Of a stretch of DNA of 64,000 nucleotides, positions 19,852 through 27,737 are shown in pieces (positions within the stretch are counted from its first letter, which is position 1; each line of letters starts with the position of its first letter). Location: the NCBI RefSeq assembly GCF_023955655.1, contig NZ_JAMXHT010000009.1, positions 124,001 through 188,000 on the forward strand, written 5' to 3'. The stretch comes from Ralstonia soli (GTDB taxonomy: Bacteria; Pseudomonadota; Gammaproteobacteria; Burkholderiales; Burkholderiaceae). A program made the translations under genes and the position numbers. The notes under the pieces are model-generated. The model saw nothing but the letters and a program-made list of their open reading frames with translations. It was not told the DNA's origin and did not search any database.

Positions 19852-19951
19852 TCTAGGGCGTCTGGCCACAAGCTAGACGATCCAGAAAGCTTTTCCGGCG
19901 CCCGCAACGGGTGTGGGCGCCACCAAATACACGTTCTCGCTGGAGTTCGAC

Positions 19952-21487
19952 ATGTGCGGTATCGTTGGGGTGGTTTCAGCCACGCCCGTCAATCAGCTGA
20001 TCTACGACAGCCTGTTGCTTCTGCAACACCGGGGGCAGGATGCGGCAGGCATTGCCACCGCATCGGGCAGCACTTTCCACATGCACAAAGCCAACGGCAT
20101 GGTGCGCGACGTGTTCCGCACGCGCAACATGCGTGGTCTGCCGGGCACGAGCGGCATCGGGCAGGTGCGTTATCCGACCGCCGGTTCCTCCAGCGAGGAA
20201 GAGGCCCAGCCGTTCTACGTCAATGCGCCGTTCGGGATCGTGCTGGCACACAACGGCAACCTGACGAACTCCGATCAGCTGCGCGAAGAGATGTTCCGGC
20301 GCGACCGCCGCCACATCAACACGCAGTCCGATTCCGAAGTGCTGCTTAACGTGCTGGCCGATGAACTGCAACGCGCCAGCAACGACATCCCGCTGGATCG
20401 CGATTCCATCTTTACCGCCGTGGAAGGCTTGCACCGTCGCGTGCGGGGTTCGTACGCCATCGCTGCGGAGATCTCCGGCTACGGTGTGCTGGCTGTGCGT
20501 GATCCGTTCGGTATCCGCCCGCTGGCGCTGGGTAGCCAGGAAACGCCCGACGGCACGATCGAATACATGGTCGCTTCCGAATCGGTGGCGCTGGAGGGCA
20601 TCGGCTTCAAGTTCGAGCGCGACGTGGCACCCGGCGAGGCGATCTTCATCGACCTCGAGGGCAAGCTGCACACCAAGCAATGCGCGAAGAACCCGCAACT
20701 CACGCCGTGCATCTTCGAATACGTGTACCTCGCGCGTCCGGACTCGCGCATGGACGGCGTCTCGGTGTACGACGCGCGCCTGCGGATGGGCGATTACCTG
20801 GCCGAGAAGATCAAGCGCGAGGTAACCGACCCGATCGACGTGGTGATGCCGATTCCGGATTCGTCGCGCCCGGCCGCTATGCAGGTCGCCAACCATCTGG
20901 GTGTGCCGTACCGCGAGGGCTTCTTCAAGAACCGCTACGTGGGCCGCACCTTCATCATGCCGGGCCAGGCGGTGCGCAAGAAGTCGGTGCGCCAGAAGCT
21001 CAACGCCATGGCGATCGAGTTCAAGGGCAAGAACGTGCTGATCGTCGACGACTCCATCGTGCGCGGCACGACCTCGTCGGAGATCGTGCAGATGGCGCGC
21101 GATGCGGGCGCGAAGAAGGTGATCTTCGCTTCGGCCGCGCCGCCGGTGAAGTTCCCGAACGTGTACGGCATCGACATGCCGACGCGCGGCGAACTGGTGG
21201 CCTATGGCCGCACGCACGAAGAGATTGCCAAGATCATCGGCGCAGACCAGCTCGTGTACCAGGACGTGGAAGACATGAAGCGCGCCGTGCGTGACGTCAA
21301 CCCCGCGCTCAAGGACTTCGATGCGTCGTGCTTTGACGGCAAGTACGTGACGGGCGATATCGATGAGGCGTATCTCGATCGTCTGGAGGCCGCGCGCAAC
21401 AACTCGGCCAAGGCAGATCGTGAAAATGCGCAGAACGATGATCCGCGCACGCAACTGCATCTGCAGCGCTCTGCCGTGAACGAGTAA
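19952..21487 (+). CDS. purF: Amidophosphoribosyltransferase
   Basis: First committed step of purine synthesis: PRPP plus glutamine to phosphoribosylamine. The start is fixed by biochemistry: the catalytic cysteine must be residue 2 (MCGIVGVV) and be exposed after Met removal, so I use ATG 19952 rather than the 13-codon longer frame. The N-terminal Ntn glutaminase domain is followed by the phosphoribosyltransferase domain with the PRPP loop [18 protein letters not shown]. The protein is 511 aa. A strong terminator follows. Confidence 0.97.
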   Translation: MCGIVGVVSATPVNQLIYDSLLLLQHRGQDAAGIATASGSTFHMHKANGMVRDVFRTRNMRGLPGTSGIGQVRYPTAGSSSEEEAQPFYVNAPFGIVLAHNGNLTNSDQLREEMFRRDRRHINTQSDSEVLLNVLADELQRASNDIPLDRDSIFTAVEGLHRRVRGSYAIAAEISGYGVLAVRDPFGIRPLALGSQETPDGTIEYMVASESVALEGIGFKFERDVAPGEAIFIDLEGKLHTKQCAKNPQLTPCIFEYVYLARPDSRMDGVSVYDARLRMGDYLAEKIKREVTDPIDVVMPIPDSSRPAAMQVANHLGVPYREGFFKNRYVGRTFIMPGQAVRKKSVRQKLNAMAIEFKGKNVLIVDDSIVRGTTSSEIVQMARDAGAKKVIFASAAPPVKFPNVYGIDMPTRGELVAYGRTHEEIAKIIGADQLVYQDVEDMKRAVRDVNPALKDFDASCFDGKYVTGDIDEAYLDRLEAARNNSAKADRENAQNDDPRTQLHLQRSAVNE

Positions 21488-21506
21488 AGGGTTCTCGGTG
21501 CAAAAG

Positions 21507-21536
21507 AAAAGCCCGTCATTGCGACGGGCTTTTTTG
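21507..21536 (+). terminator. Intrinsic terminator after purF
   Basis: AAAGCCCGTC pairs with GACGGGCTTT and is followed by a T-run. It separates purF from the converging minus-strand ABC genes. Confidence 0.85.
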
Positions 21537-21556
21537 TTGGGTGTCTGGATCGCGCC

Positions 21557-22378
21557 TCACTTCAGCATGCGACGGCGCAGCAGCCACAGGCACAGCAGCA
21601 GCGCGCCCACGGCATACGCTACGAGTACGCCAAGGTGCAGCAGGATGTTGTCGGGCGTGCGGCCCAGCATCAGCGGACGAATCAGATCGACGGCGTGCGG
21701 CAGCGGCAGCACGTTCGTGATTGCGCGCACGGGCGCTGGCAATTTCGACAGCGGAAAGAACACGCCTGAGAGCATCATCATCGGCGTGATTACCAGCGTC
21801 TGGTAGAACATGAAGAAGTCGTAGTTGGGCGCAAGCGCCGTCATGTTCATCGCCAGGCAGGCAAAGGTGAAGCCGGTGAGCACGATAACGGGCAGCGCCA
21901 GCAGCGCCTGCGGCATCGACGCATAGCCCAGTGCACCCGCCACCAGCATGATCGCCAGGCCTGACAGCACGGATTTGCTGGCCGCCCAGATCAGCTCGCC
22001 GAGCACCACGTCGCCAAGGCTGAGCGGAGCGTAGAGAATCGCTTCCCACGTGCGCTGCACATGCATGCGCGAGAACGCGGAGTACATCGACTCGAAGCTT
22101 GCCGACATCATCGTGCTGGAGGCCACGGTGCCGGCCGCAAGGAAGGCGATGTACGACACGCCCTCGACGCGCCCGACCAGCAGGCCCAGGCCAAGTCCGA
22201 GACCAAACAGATAGATCATCGGGTCGGCCAGGTTGCCGGCCATCGATGGAATGGCGAGCTTGCGCCACACCATGAAATTGCGCAGCCAGACGTATTGCCA
22301 GTTGCGGAAGTTGAGCGGCAGCAACGGCTGAGGAAAGGCGCGCTGCTGCGCGTGGGTGAGCGTGGTTTCAGTCGACAT
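21557..22378 (-). CDS. ABC-2 type transporter permease, NodJ-like
   Basis: A 273-aa inner-membrane permease of the ABC-2 family, with about six hydrophobic segments, the DRA-type membrane start (LNFRNWQYVWLRNFMVWRKL) and the family motif SGVFFPLSKLPAPVRAITNVLPLPHAVDLIR. It lies 12 bases downstream of its ATPase. NodJ homologues export lipo-oligosaccharides in rhizobia, but in Ralstonia-like bacteria the same pair occurs without nodulation genes, so the substrate here is unknown. Confidence 0.9.
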   Translation of the reverse strand: MSTETTLTHAQQRAFPQPLLPLNFRNWQYVWLRNFMVWRKLAIPSMAGNLADPMIYLFGLGLGLGLLVGRVEGVSYIAFLAAGTVASSTMMSASFESMYSAFSRMHVQRTWEAILYAPLSLGDVVLGELIWAASKSVLSGLAIMLVAGALGYASMPQALLALPVIVLTGFTFACLAMNMTALAPNYDFFMFYQTLVITPMMMLSGVFFPLSKLPAPVRAITNVLPLPHAVDLIRPLMLGRTPDNILLHLGVLVAYAVGALLLCLWLLRRRMLK

Positions 22379-22390
22379 GGGAGAGTTCGG

Positions 22391-23353
22391 TCAGTCGCGC
22401 ATCTCGCGGCCGGTCAGTCGCAGGAACACATCTTCGAGATTGGCGGGGCGGTGCAGGTAGCGCAGGCCGGGCATGGCGTGCGTTTCCGACTGCGTTCGCA
22501 GGGCGGTCACCAGCGGCTGCGGATCGCGCGCGTAGCAGAAGAGGGTTTCGCCGCTCGCCTCGACGCGATCGGCCAGCGGGGTGAGCAACGCGCGCAGGGC
22601 GTTGAGATCGTCGCCGTAGACCTCCACCACATCGCAGCCGATCTCGCGCATGATGAGCTCTTGCGGCTTGCCTTGCGCAATCTTGCGGCCGTTGTCGATC
22701 ACGCAGAGCTCGTCGCACAGGCGTTCGGCTTCTTCCATGAAGTGCGTGGTCAGCAGGATGGTCTTGCCCGCGGCCAGCAGCGAGCGCAGGCGCTCCCAGA
22801 TCAGGTGGCGCGCCTGGGGGTCGAGCCCCGTTGTGGGCTCGTCCATGACAAGGATGTCCGGATCGTTGATGAGCGCGCGCGCCACCGTCAGGCGGCGCTT
22901 CATGCCGCCGGAGAGCGCTCGGACCGGCGCGTCGGCCTTCTGTTCGAGTCGCGCGAATTCCAGCAGCCTGGGGATGCGCTCACGGATGGTCGCAGCAGAC
23001 AGGCCAAAGTAGCGCCCGAAGATGCGCAGGTTTTCCGAGACGGAGAAATCGGGATCGAGATTGTCGAACTGCGGCACCACGCCCACCCGCATGCGCGCAC
23101 GGTGTGCGGCCTCGGGGACGGGCTCGTCGCACAGTCGCAGGCTGCCCGCGTCGGGCATGGTCATGCCGAGCAGCATGCGCAGCGTGGTGGTCTTGCCCGC
23201 GCCATTGGGGCCGAGCAATCCAAAGCATTGTCCGCGCCGGACGCTGAAGCTCAGGTTGTCGACGACGGTCTGGTCGCCATAGCGTTTGCGCAAGCCTTCA
23301 ACGCTCAGGATCGGTGTGCTGCCCATGCCGAAGCCTTCTTGCTCGTATCGCAC
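22391..23353 (-). CDS. ABC transporter ATP-binding protein, NodI/DrrA-like
   Basis: The 320-aa nucleotide-binding subunit for the permease downstream. Walker A GPNGAGKT is at residues 48-55; the signature [15 protein letters not shown] and Walker [14 protein letters not shown] follow. The C-terminal quarter has the extra domain typical of NodI/DrrA exporters. The start is GTG 23353, immediately behind a GGAGGTGAC ribosome site; an in-frame ATG at 23326 is the alternative. The two genes form a bicistronic exporter operon. Confidence 0.92.
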   Translation of the reverse strand: MRYEQEGFGMGSTPILSVEGLRKRYGDQTVVDNLSFSVRRGQCFGLLGPNGAGKTTTLRMLLGMTMPDAGSLRLCDEPVPEAAHRARMRVGVVPQFDNLDPDFSVSENLRIFGRYFGLSAATIRERIPRLLEFARLEQKADAPVRALSGGMKRRLTVARALINDPDILVMDEPTTGLDPQARHLIWERLRSLLAAGKTILLTTHFMEEAERLCDELCVIDNGRKIAQGKPQELIMREIGCDVVEVYGDDLNALRALLTPLADRVEASGETLFCYARDPQPLVTALRTQSETHAMPGLRYLHRPANLEDVFLRLTGREMRD

Positions 23354-23442
23354 GTCACCTCCGTTGCAAAACGCCGATTATGCGCCGGTGGCGGCATATG
23401 CGTATGCGATGACTGTGCAATCGTTCGACCTGCGTCAGACAA

Positions 23443-23472
23443 CAAAAAGGGCCAGGCAACACTGCCTGGCCC
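23443..23472 (-). terminator. Terminator for the glycine-zipper lipoprotein gene
   Basis: Read on the minus strand, GGGCCAGGCA (loop GTGT) TGCCTGGCCC is followed by TTTTTGTT. Confidence 0.85.
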
Positions 23473-23510
23473 CGAGCTTGCAGCGCACGCTCTTGCGCGC
23501 GCGGATGGTG

Positions 23511-23711
23511 TTACTTGGTGGCGGCGTTCCCGATCACGCCACCCAGCGCCGCACCACCCAGCGTGGCGCCCGGACCGCCCCAGATGGCCGCCCCGGCGAC
23601 ACCACCTGCGGCTGCGCCCAGCGCAGTATTACGCTGCTTTGGCGTCATGTCCGCGCATCCGCTGACGGATGCCAATGCGGCCGCCAGAATCAAGGATACG
23701 AAGGCACGCAT
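23511..23711 (-). CDS. Small glycine-zipper lipoprotein
   Basis: A 66-aa protein: a signal peptide with lipobox-like ASVSGC (Cys19), then a glycine-zipper region LGAAAGGVAGAAIWGGPGAT and a second GxxxG run (LGGAALGGVIGN). This is the layout of small outer-membrane lipoproteins of the YMGG/OsmB type. The start at 23711 has an excellent AAAGGAG site; the longer frame reaching 23924 is not supported. It stands alone with its own terminator. Function unknown; a stress-linked envelope role is a guess from similar proteins. Confidence 0.82.
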   Translation of the reverse strand: MRAFVSLILAAALASVSGCADMTPKQRNTALGAAAGGVAGAAIWGGPGATLGGAALGGVIGNAATK

Positions 23712-23850
23712 AACAAACTCCTTTTGTCGTTTGTGTGCCTTCATTGAAGACCATGCGCGCGCGCATGTGCAGGCGGCGTTGCCTGAAAGGCCTGTCAGCC
23801 GATTCCGACACCTCAAGCGCGGTCTGTGTGGGCAAAGTTCCTGGCACTTC

Positions 23851-24264
23851 TCAGGCCTTGGCAGGCTTTTCCTGGCGCTCGTATTTGAATTCAGGCAGTG
23901 CCTTGATGGCGTCCTTGGTGGCACCCGGCAGTACGATCTTGCCCTGCTCGTACTTGAATTGATTCACGGGGATGGCCACGTCGTGACGACCCACGCCCAC
24001 AAAGCCGCCTGCGCCTACGATCGCGAACGAGACCGCATTCTCCGGCGTCACGATCAGGTCTTGCACGTTGCCCACCTTCTGGTTGGCCTCGTTGTAGACC
24101 GGCTTGCCGAGCACCTGCTTTTTCACGCTTACGCCCTGGATGATGGCGTCCAGTTCCGTGACTGATACGCCCAACGCAGCATGGCCCGCGACTTGCGAAA
24201 AAGTTGGCGGTGCAGCAGCAATGAAAACCGTGGCGAGCAGAGCAGGGGCGAGGCGTTTCATCAT
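23851..24264 (-). CDS. Exported PRC-barrel domain protein
   Basis: A 137-aa protein with a signal peptide (MMKRLAPALLATVFIAAAPPTFSQ) and a PRC-barrel domain: GKPVYNEANQKVGNVQDLIV, then VGAGGFVGVGRHDVAIPVNQF. Secreted PRC-barrel proteins of this kind are common in Burkholderiaceae and Rhizobiales; their molecular role is not known. The second codon is also ATG (24261). It is a single-gene unit on the minus strand. Confidence 0.85.
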   Translation of the reverse strand: MMKRLAPALLATVFIAAAPPTFSQVAGHAALGVSVTELDAIIQGVSVKKQVLGKPVYNEANQKVGNVQDLIVTPENAVSFAIVGAGGFVGVGRHDVAIPVNQFKYEQGKIVLPGATKDAIKALPEFKYERQEKPAKA

Positions 24265-24451
24265 GACTCCGAGGTGTGTGAGGAAGTCGTTTCACTCTAA
24301 CGCGCACATCCCCGGCACCCCACGTGAGCGCGTCCGAAACGCCTGTAGGACAAACGGGGGATGTCACGGAAATCGGGCTTGCCCGCAGCTAAACTGAAAC
24401 GCTCCGGCGCTTGCCGGATACATTCACCGATCTCACGAGGGAGAACCCGAC

Positions 24452-24949
24452 ATGATGACTCTGGAGCAACTCGGCATTCTGCAACGATCGCAGCTGGAGA
24501 CCTGGATGGCTGTGACCGAAGAGGCGTTCGACGGCGTCAACCGCCTGATCGGGCTCAATCTCCAGGCCTTCAAGGCAGGCATCGGCGAGACGGAGCACTG
24601 CTTGCAGGAAACCGCCGGCGCACAGGATGCCGGCCAATGGTGGAATGCCCAAGCACGTTATCTCCAGCCGGCAGGAGAACGTGTCTCCGGATACACGCGC
24701 AATCTCATTGAAATCGGCGTGGAGACACAGAACGGCATCGCCCGCGCGCTGCAGCGTCATGGTGATGAAGTGCGCCGTCAATGGGGTTTTGTGGCAGAAA
24801 ACCTTGTAGATGCCGCGCCCCCGGGTGCGGAGCTGGCGGTCAACTTCCTCAAGGCTTCGGTTGGCCTGGAAGTCGCGGCCGCGCAAGCCGCAGAGGCGGC
24901 CGTGTCCAAGGCAAGTGACGCCGCCGCCAAGGAAAGCGCGGCACGCTGA
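24452..24949 (+). CDS. Phasin family protein
   Basis: A 165-aa, mostly helical, signal-free protein. It starts MMTLEQLGILQRSQLETWMAVTEEAFDGVNRLIGLN and ends in an Ala/Lys-rich helix (AEAAVSKASDAAAKESAA). This is the phasin layout. Phasins coat polyhydroxybutyrate granules and control their size. A GGGAGAACC ribosome site precedes the ATG and a strong hairpin follows. Sequence divergence from canonical PhaP1 makes the exact paralogue uncertain. Confidence 0.82.
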   Translation: MMTLEQLGILQRSQLETWMAVTEEAFDGVNRLIGLNLQAFKAGIGETEHCLQETAGAQDAGQWWNAQARYLQPAGERVSGYTRNLIEIGVETQNGIARALQRHGDEVRRQWGFVAENLVDAAPPGAELAVNFLKASVGLEVAAAQAAEAAVSKASDAAAKESAAR

Positions 24950-25019
24950 ACCTCCGCTGTACGGGGGAGACCCGTCGGTACCAGGACGACAGCGATTTCG
25001 GCGCAGTCCTACAAAACGG

Positions 25020-25060
25020 CACGGGCGGAGGGCGGTACTCCGCCCGTGCACGCATTTCTA
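25020..25060 (+). terminator. Hairpin terminator after the phasin gene
   Basis: A perfect 11-bp stem CACGGGCGGAG / CTCCGCCCGTG with a 7-base loop, followed by CACGCATTTCT. The T-run is short. Confidence 0.6.
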
Positions 25061-25097
25061 CACTTCCTATATGTCCATCAACCTATAGGAGGTGATC

Positions 25098-25172
25098 ATG
25101 TCCTATCTCGTTGCGTGGCTCTTGGGTGTTCCCGCGTTCGTGTTGTTGCTGATCTGGCTGTTCGTCCATTAA
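25098..25172 (+). CDS. 24-aa hydrophobic membrane peptide
   Basis: ATG 25098 opens 24 codons, MSYLVAWLLGVPAFVLLLIW ending LFVH, a single membrane span with almost no flanks. It is preceded by a near-perfect Shine-Dalgarno TAGGAGGTGATC at ideal spacing, the strongest argument that it is translated. A small hypothetical gene with its own good ribosome site follows 40 bases later. I know no named family for it. Confidence 0.6.
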   Translation: MSYLVAWLLGVPAFVLLLIWLFVH

Positions 25173-25212
25173 CGCGGACGGACCAGATTTCTCAACACGA
25201 ACCGGAGGACAC

Positions 25213-25446
25213 ATGACTTTCCGAGACGACTGCAAAATCGAGGTTTCTGCCTATGAACTCTCGCCCGAAGCGTGGCGCGCGGAAGTGAGCATCTTGCGTG
25301 TCAGCAACGGCGAGATCCTGTTGCCCCGTACCACCGTGCGTGAATCGGCCAATACGTATCCGAGCGCGGCTTCGGCGCTGGAGGCCGCCCGTACCTATGC
25401 CGAAGCGATGATCGCGGCGGGGCAGTTCGACTGCAGCCCGTGCTGA
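25213..25446 (+). CDS. Small conserved-type hypothetical protein
   Basis: A 77-aa soluble protein (MTFRDDCKIEVSAYELSPEAW...), with a beta-strand-rich first half and a helix-rich end (ASALEAARTYAEAMIAAGQF), and cysteines at residue 7 and near the C-terminus. The ATG follows an ACCGGAGGACAC ribosome site. It resembles small DUF-type proteins common in Burkholderiaceae, but I cannot name the family. It may be co-transcribed with the 24-aa peptide. Confidence 0.65.
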   Translation: MTFRDDCKIEVSAYELSPEAWRAEVSILRVSNGEILLPRTTVRESANTYPSAASALEAARTYAEAMIAAGQFDCSPC

Positions 25447-25607
25447 GTGAATCCGCGCCCTGCCCGTACGAACGCCATGGGGTTACGTTCTGTTACCAAA
25501 TCGCCAGCCCCGTATCACCTGTGTCAGCGGTCCTGAATACAATACAGATACCGTATTTCGCGCCGGCTACGGGACTGGTCCGGCGCTTTCAGCTGCAGGT
25601 GATACAG

Positions 25608-25925
25608 ATGATTCGACGCAATGTGCTGTGGATTGCAGGTGCAGCGGCATTGGCAGTACTGGCTGTGCCGCAGATGGCGTCGGCGCATGTGAGCGTCGGC
25701 ATCGGCCTGGGTGTACCGGTGGCACCGGTGTATGTTGCGCCGGCCCCGGTGTATTACCCGCCACCCCCGCCGGCGTACTATCCGCCGCCTCCCCCGCCCC
25801 CCGCGTACTACGCGCCTGCGCCGGTGTATTACGGCCCGGCACCGGTGGTGGTGGGCCCGGGCTGGTACCGGTGGGGCCCGCGCTACCGGTGGTACGACGG
25901 CCGTCACTGGCGGCACTGGCGTTAA
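25608..25925 (+). CDS. Exported Pro/Tyr-rich protein
   Basis: A 105-aa protein: a signal peptide (MIRRNVLWIAGAAALAVLAV ... ASA), the conserved HVSVGIGLGVPV, and a low-complexity run of P, Y and A (YYPPPPPAYYPPPPPPPAYY). It ends in a basic WYRWGPRYRWYDGRHWRHWR tail. Similar 'PXPV/YXPP' exported proteins are frequent in Burkholderiales and probably envelope-associated. I start at ATG 25608, where the signal peptide begins; the frame is open further upstream without signal features. A terminator follows. Confidence 0.8.
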   Translation: MIRRNVLWIAGAAALAVLAVPQMASAHVSVGIGLGVPVAPVYVAPAPVYYPPPPPAYYPPPPPPPAYYAPAPVYYGPAPVVVGPGWYRWGPRYRWYDGRHWRHWR

Positions 25926-25944
25926 TTCGCGCGCCTGCGTGATC

Positions 25945-25970
25945 AAAGGCTCCATCTGGAGCCTTTTTTG
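25945..25970 (+). terminator. Intrinsic terminator after the Pro/Tyr-rich gene
   Basis: AAAGGCTCC, ATCT loop, GGAGCCTTT then a T-run. Confidence 0.85.
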
Positions 25971-26132
25971 TTGGCCGATCGTCTGGCACCGAATTGGCAC
26001 GACATCTGCGTGGAGCGCAATGACGGGCAGCCATCGTGACGGACTCCGAAGACGAAGCAGCACGGGGTGGAACCGCGAGCGTGCCTGCCTCTGTCGTGCA
26101 TCGTCCTCGTAACGCAATGACAAGGAGTCTTC

Positions 26133-26384
26133 ATGCAAGTCACCACGCAACGCTTCGCAACGCGCACCCTGGTCGCAGCCGCAAGCGGTTTGGCCCTGGC
26201 GTTGGGCGCGGCGGTCGCGCACGCTGGCTCGATCGATCCGCACCAGGCCGCCGATCGGGTGAGCCGCGCTGATCCATATACCGACGGTGCCAAGCTCGGT
26301 AGCCCTGACCCCTATACTGACGGCGCCAGGATAGGCCGTGCCGACCCATACACCGACGGCGGCTGCACCGACCGTCAGCCGTAA
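26133..26384 (+). CDS. Exported YTDGA-repeat protein (copy 1)
   Basis: An 83-aa protein: a signal peptide ending AVAHA (residues 1-31), a short linker GSIDPHQAADRVS, then three 12-residue repeats: RADPYTDGAKLG, SPDPYTDGARIG and RADPYTDGGCTD. A lone Cys lies in the last unit. The mature part is small, acidic and probably periplasmic. The ATG has a consensus AAGGAG site. The same signal-peptide end and YTDGA repeats occur in the protein at 58288-58530, so these are paralogues. No function is known to me; Asp-rich repeats suggest metal or cation binding, but that is inference. Confidence 0.75.
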   Translation: MQVTTQRFATRTLVAAASGLALALGAAVAHAGSIDPHQAADRVSRADPYTDGAKLGSPDPYTDGARIGRADPYTDGGCTDRQP

Positions 26385-26423
26385 CGGGGTCGCAGCGGCC
26401 TTGCTGCCGCATCGCAACATCAT

Positions 26424-26450
26424 GCCCGGGCGATACCCGGGCTTTTTCTT
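26424..26450 (+). terminator. Intrinsic terminator after YTDGA copy 1
   Basis: GCCCGGG, CGATA loop, CCCGGGC, TTTTTCTTT. Confidence 0.85.
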
Positions 26451-26661
26451 TGCGCATATTGAGATCGCGGATCGCGTGTTAACGTCATCCGCAAGAAAGG
26501 CTGGCGTACGGCGCGAGCGTGACGATACTGGAACGCAGGAATGTATCGGCACTCTTGCGCCGCAGGGGCAGGATCGCGCTGTGGAAGCGACCGACGCCGG
26601 TGGCATACTTTTGCTTCGCGCAACGTTGCGCATCTGCATTACAACGACCAAGGAGAACGTC

Positions 26662-27075
26662 ATGAAAACCAAGCCCTGCCTGTGCCAGGAAGATGTCACC
26701 AAGATCCTGGATGCCGCCGAGAAGGAAGCGCGCGCACACCAATGGGCCGTGACGATCGCCGTGGTGGACGATGGCGGTCACCTGATGGGCCTGCGCCGCA
26801 TGGACGGCTGCGCGACCATCTCGTCGTACATCGCGCCGGAGAAGGCCCGGACCGCCGCGCTGGGCCGCCGCGAGTCGAAGGTCTACGAAGACATCATCAA
26901 CAACGGCCGCATTTCGTTCCTGTCGGCGCCGCATCTGCAGGGCATGCTCGAAGGCGGTGTGCCGGTGATGGTGGAAGGCGTGTGCGCCGGTGCAGTGGGT
27001 GTGTCGGGCGTGAAGTCGGCCGAGGATGTGGTGATCGCCAAGGCGGGCATTGCCGCGGTGAACGTGATCTGCTGA
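26662..27075 (+). CDS. GlcG/HbpS family heme-binding-type protein
   Basis: A 137-aa protein of the GlcG/HbpS family (DUF336), recognised by the N-terminal helix (ITKILDAAEKEA-like) and AVTIAVVDDGGHLMGLRRMDG, then the substrate-loop ISSYIAPEKARTAALG and the C-terminal GGVPVMVEGVCAGAVGVSG. HbpS in Streptomyces binds heme; GlcG lies in glycolate operons. The ligand here is unknown. The ATG at 26662 has an AAGGAGAA site; the longer open frame upstream (from 26338) includes the previous terminator and was rejected. It is monocistronic. No signal peptide is seen. Confidence 0.87.
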   Translation: MKTKPCLCQEDVTKILDAAEKEARAHQWAVTIAVVDDGGHLMGLRRMDGCATISSYIAPEKARTAALGRRESKVYEDIINNGRISFLSAPHLQGMLEGGVPVMVEGVCAGAVGVSGVKSAEDVVIAKAGIAAVNVIC

Positions 27076-27105
27076 TACGCAGATCGCACTAGGCGAATCG
27101 AAGGG

Positions 27106-27137
27106 AAGGGCGCGGCGCAGGTCGCGCCCTTTTTGTT
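27106..27137 (+). terminator. Intrinsic terminator after the GlcG/HbpS gene
   Basis: AAGGGCGCG and CGCGCCCTT form the stem, followed by TTTTG. Confidence 0.8.
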
Positions 27138-27297
27138 TGGGTGGACGGTGAGAGAAAGAACGGCCTTGGCTGGCGGTGGTCCGGCAGACGGGTCTGGGTG
27201 TCTGCAACGCGAATGGACGATGGCTGGCTAGCGCCGAAGGTCTCCTGAGAGAGACGTCCCCACAAAAGTCGATGCGTACTGCGTGTTCTGTACTGCG

Positions 27298-27570
27298 TTA
27301 TTTGGTCAGGATCAGCTTGCCGAAGCGCGTCACGCGCAGCGTGTACATCGCACCGTTGTGCTGGATGGCCACGGCGCTCTGGCCGGCGAAGAGCTGCTCG
27401 GAGGTCATCACCCGCGTGTCGCCGATGGTGGCAGGTGTGGGGGCCATCGTTGCGGACGTCGCCGGCGCAGCGGACGGTGCCTCCGGGCTGGCTGGCCGCT
27501 GTCGGGCCACGATGACATGGCGACGGCGAGTCACGGTGCGTCCTGCGTCTTGGTATTCAGCAGCGTTCAT
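27298..27570 (-). CDS. hemP: Hemin uptake protein HemP
   Basis: The C-terminal 37 residues match HemP (LFAGQSAVAIQHNGAMYTLR then VTRFGKLILTK). HemP is a small protein found with heme and siderophore uptake genes in Burkholderia and Bradyrhizobium, where it is needed for transcription of a heme receptor gene. At 90 aa it is longer than usual owing to a Pro/Ala-rich N-terminus; a start at the internal ATG (MTSEQLF) would be closer to family length, but the ATG at 27570 has an AGGA site. A Fur-box-like sequence lies 71 bases upstream. Confidence 0.9.
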   Translation of the reverse strand: MNAAEYQDAGRTVTRRRHVIVARQRPASPEAPSAAPATSATMAPTPATIGDTRVMTSEQLFAGQSAVAIQHNGAMYTLRVTRFGKLILTK

Positions 27571-27640
27571 GGCGATGTCCTGGCGGGCGGGAAAGCGTTG
27601 GCTGGCAAGGTATTTCCAGCGAATGCCAAGCAGTGTAAAT

Positions 27641-27659
27641 GCGAATCGTTATCATTACA
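27641..27659 (-). promoter_or_regulatory. Fur-box-like operator upstream of hemP
   Basis: On the minus strand TGTAATGATAACGATTCGC matches the 19-bp Fur consensus at 13 positions, including the central AATGATAA core. It lies between the hemP start and the BCCT terminator, so iron-dependent repression of hemP is the likely role. Confidence 0.7.
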
Positions 27660-27691
27660 AGCATGATCTGACGATGTGCTGACCCAGGACC

Positions 27692-27719
27692 GAAAAAAAA
27701 CCGGGCGCGCGGCCCGGTT
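27692..27719 (-). terminator. Terminator after the BCCT transporter gene
   Basis: Read on the minus strand, CCGGGC CGCGC GCCCGG is followed by eight T residues. It isolates hemP from the gene upstream of it. Confidence 0.88.
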
Positions 27720-27737
27720 GTCTGGTGTCGGTGCGGA

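Noticed and set aside
21557-23353. Nodulation function for the NodI/NodJ-like pair
   Set aside because: No nodABC, acyl carrier or other symbiosis genes are present, and the same exporter pair is seen in non-symbiotic relatives.
22061-23665. A 534-codon plus-strand frame opposite the NodIJ-like genes
   Set aside because: Antisense shadow with no motif; the ABC motifs on the minus strand are unambiguous.
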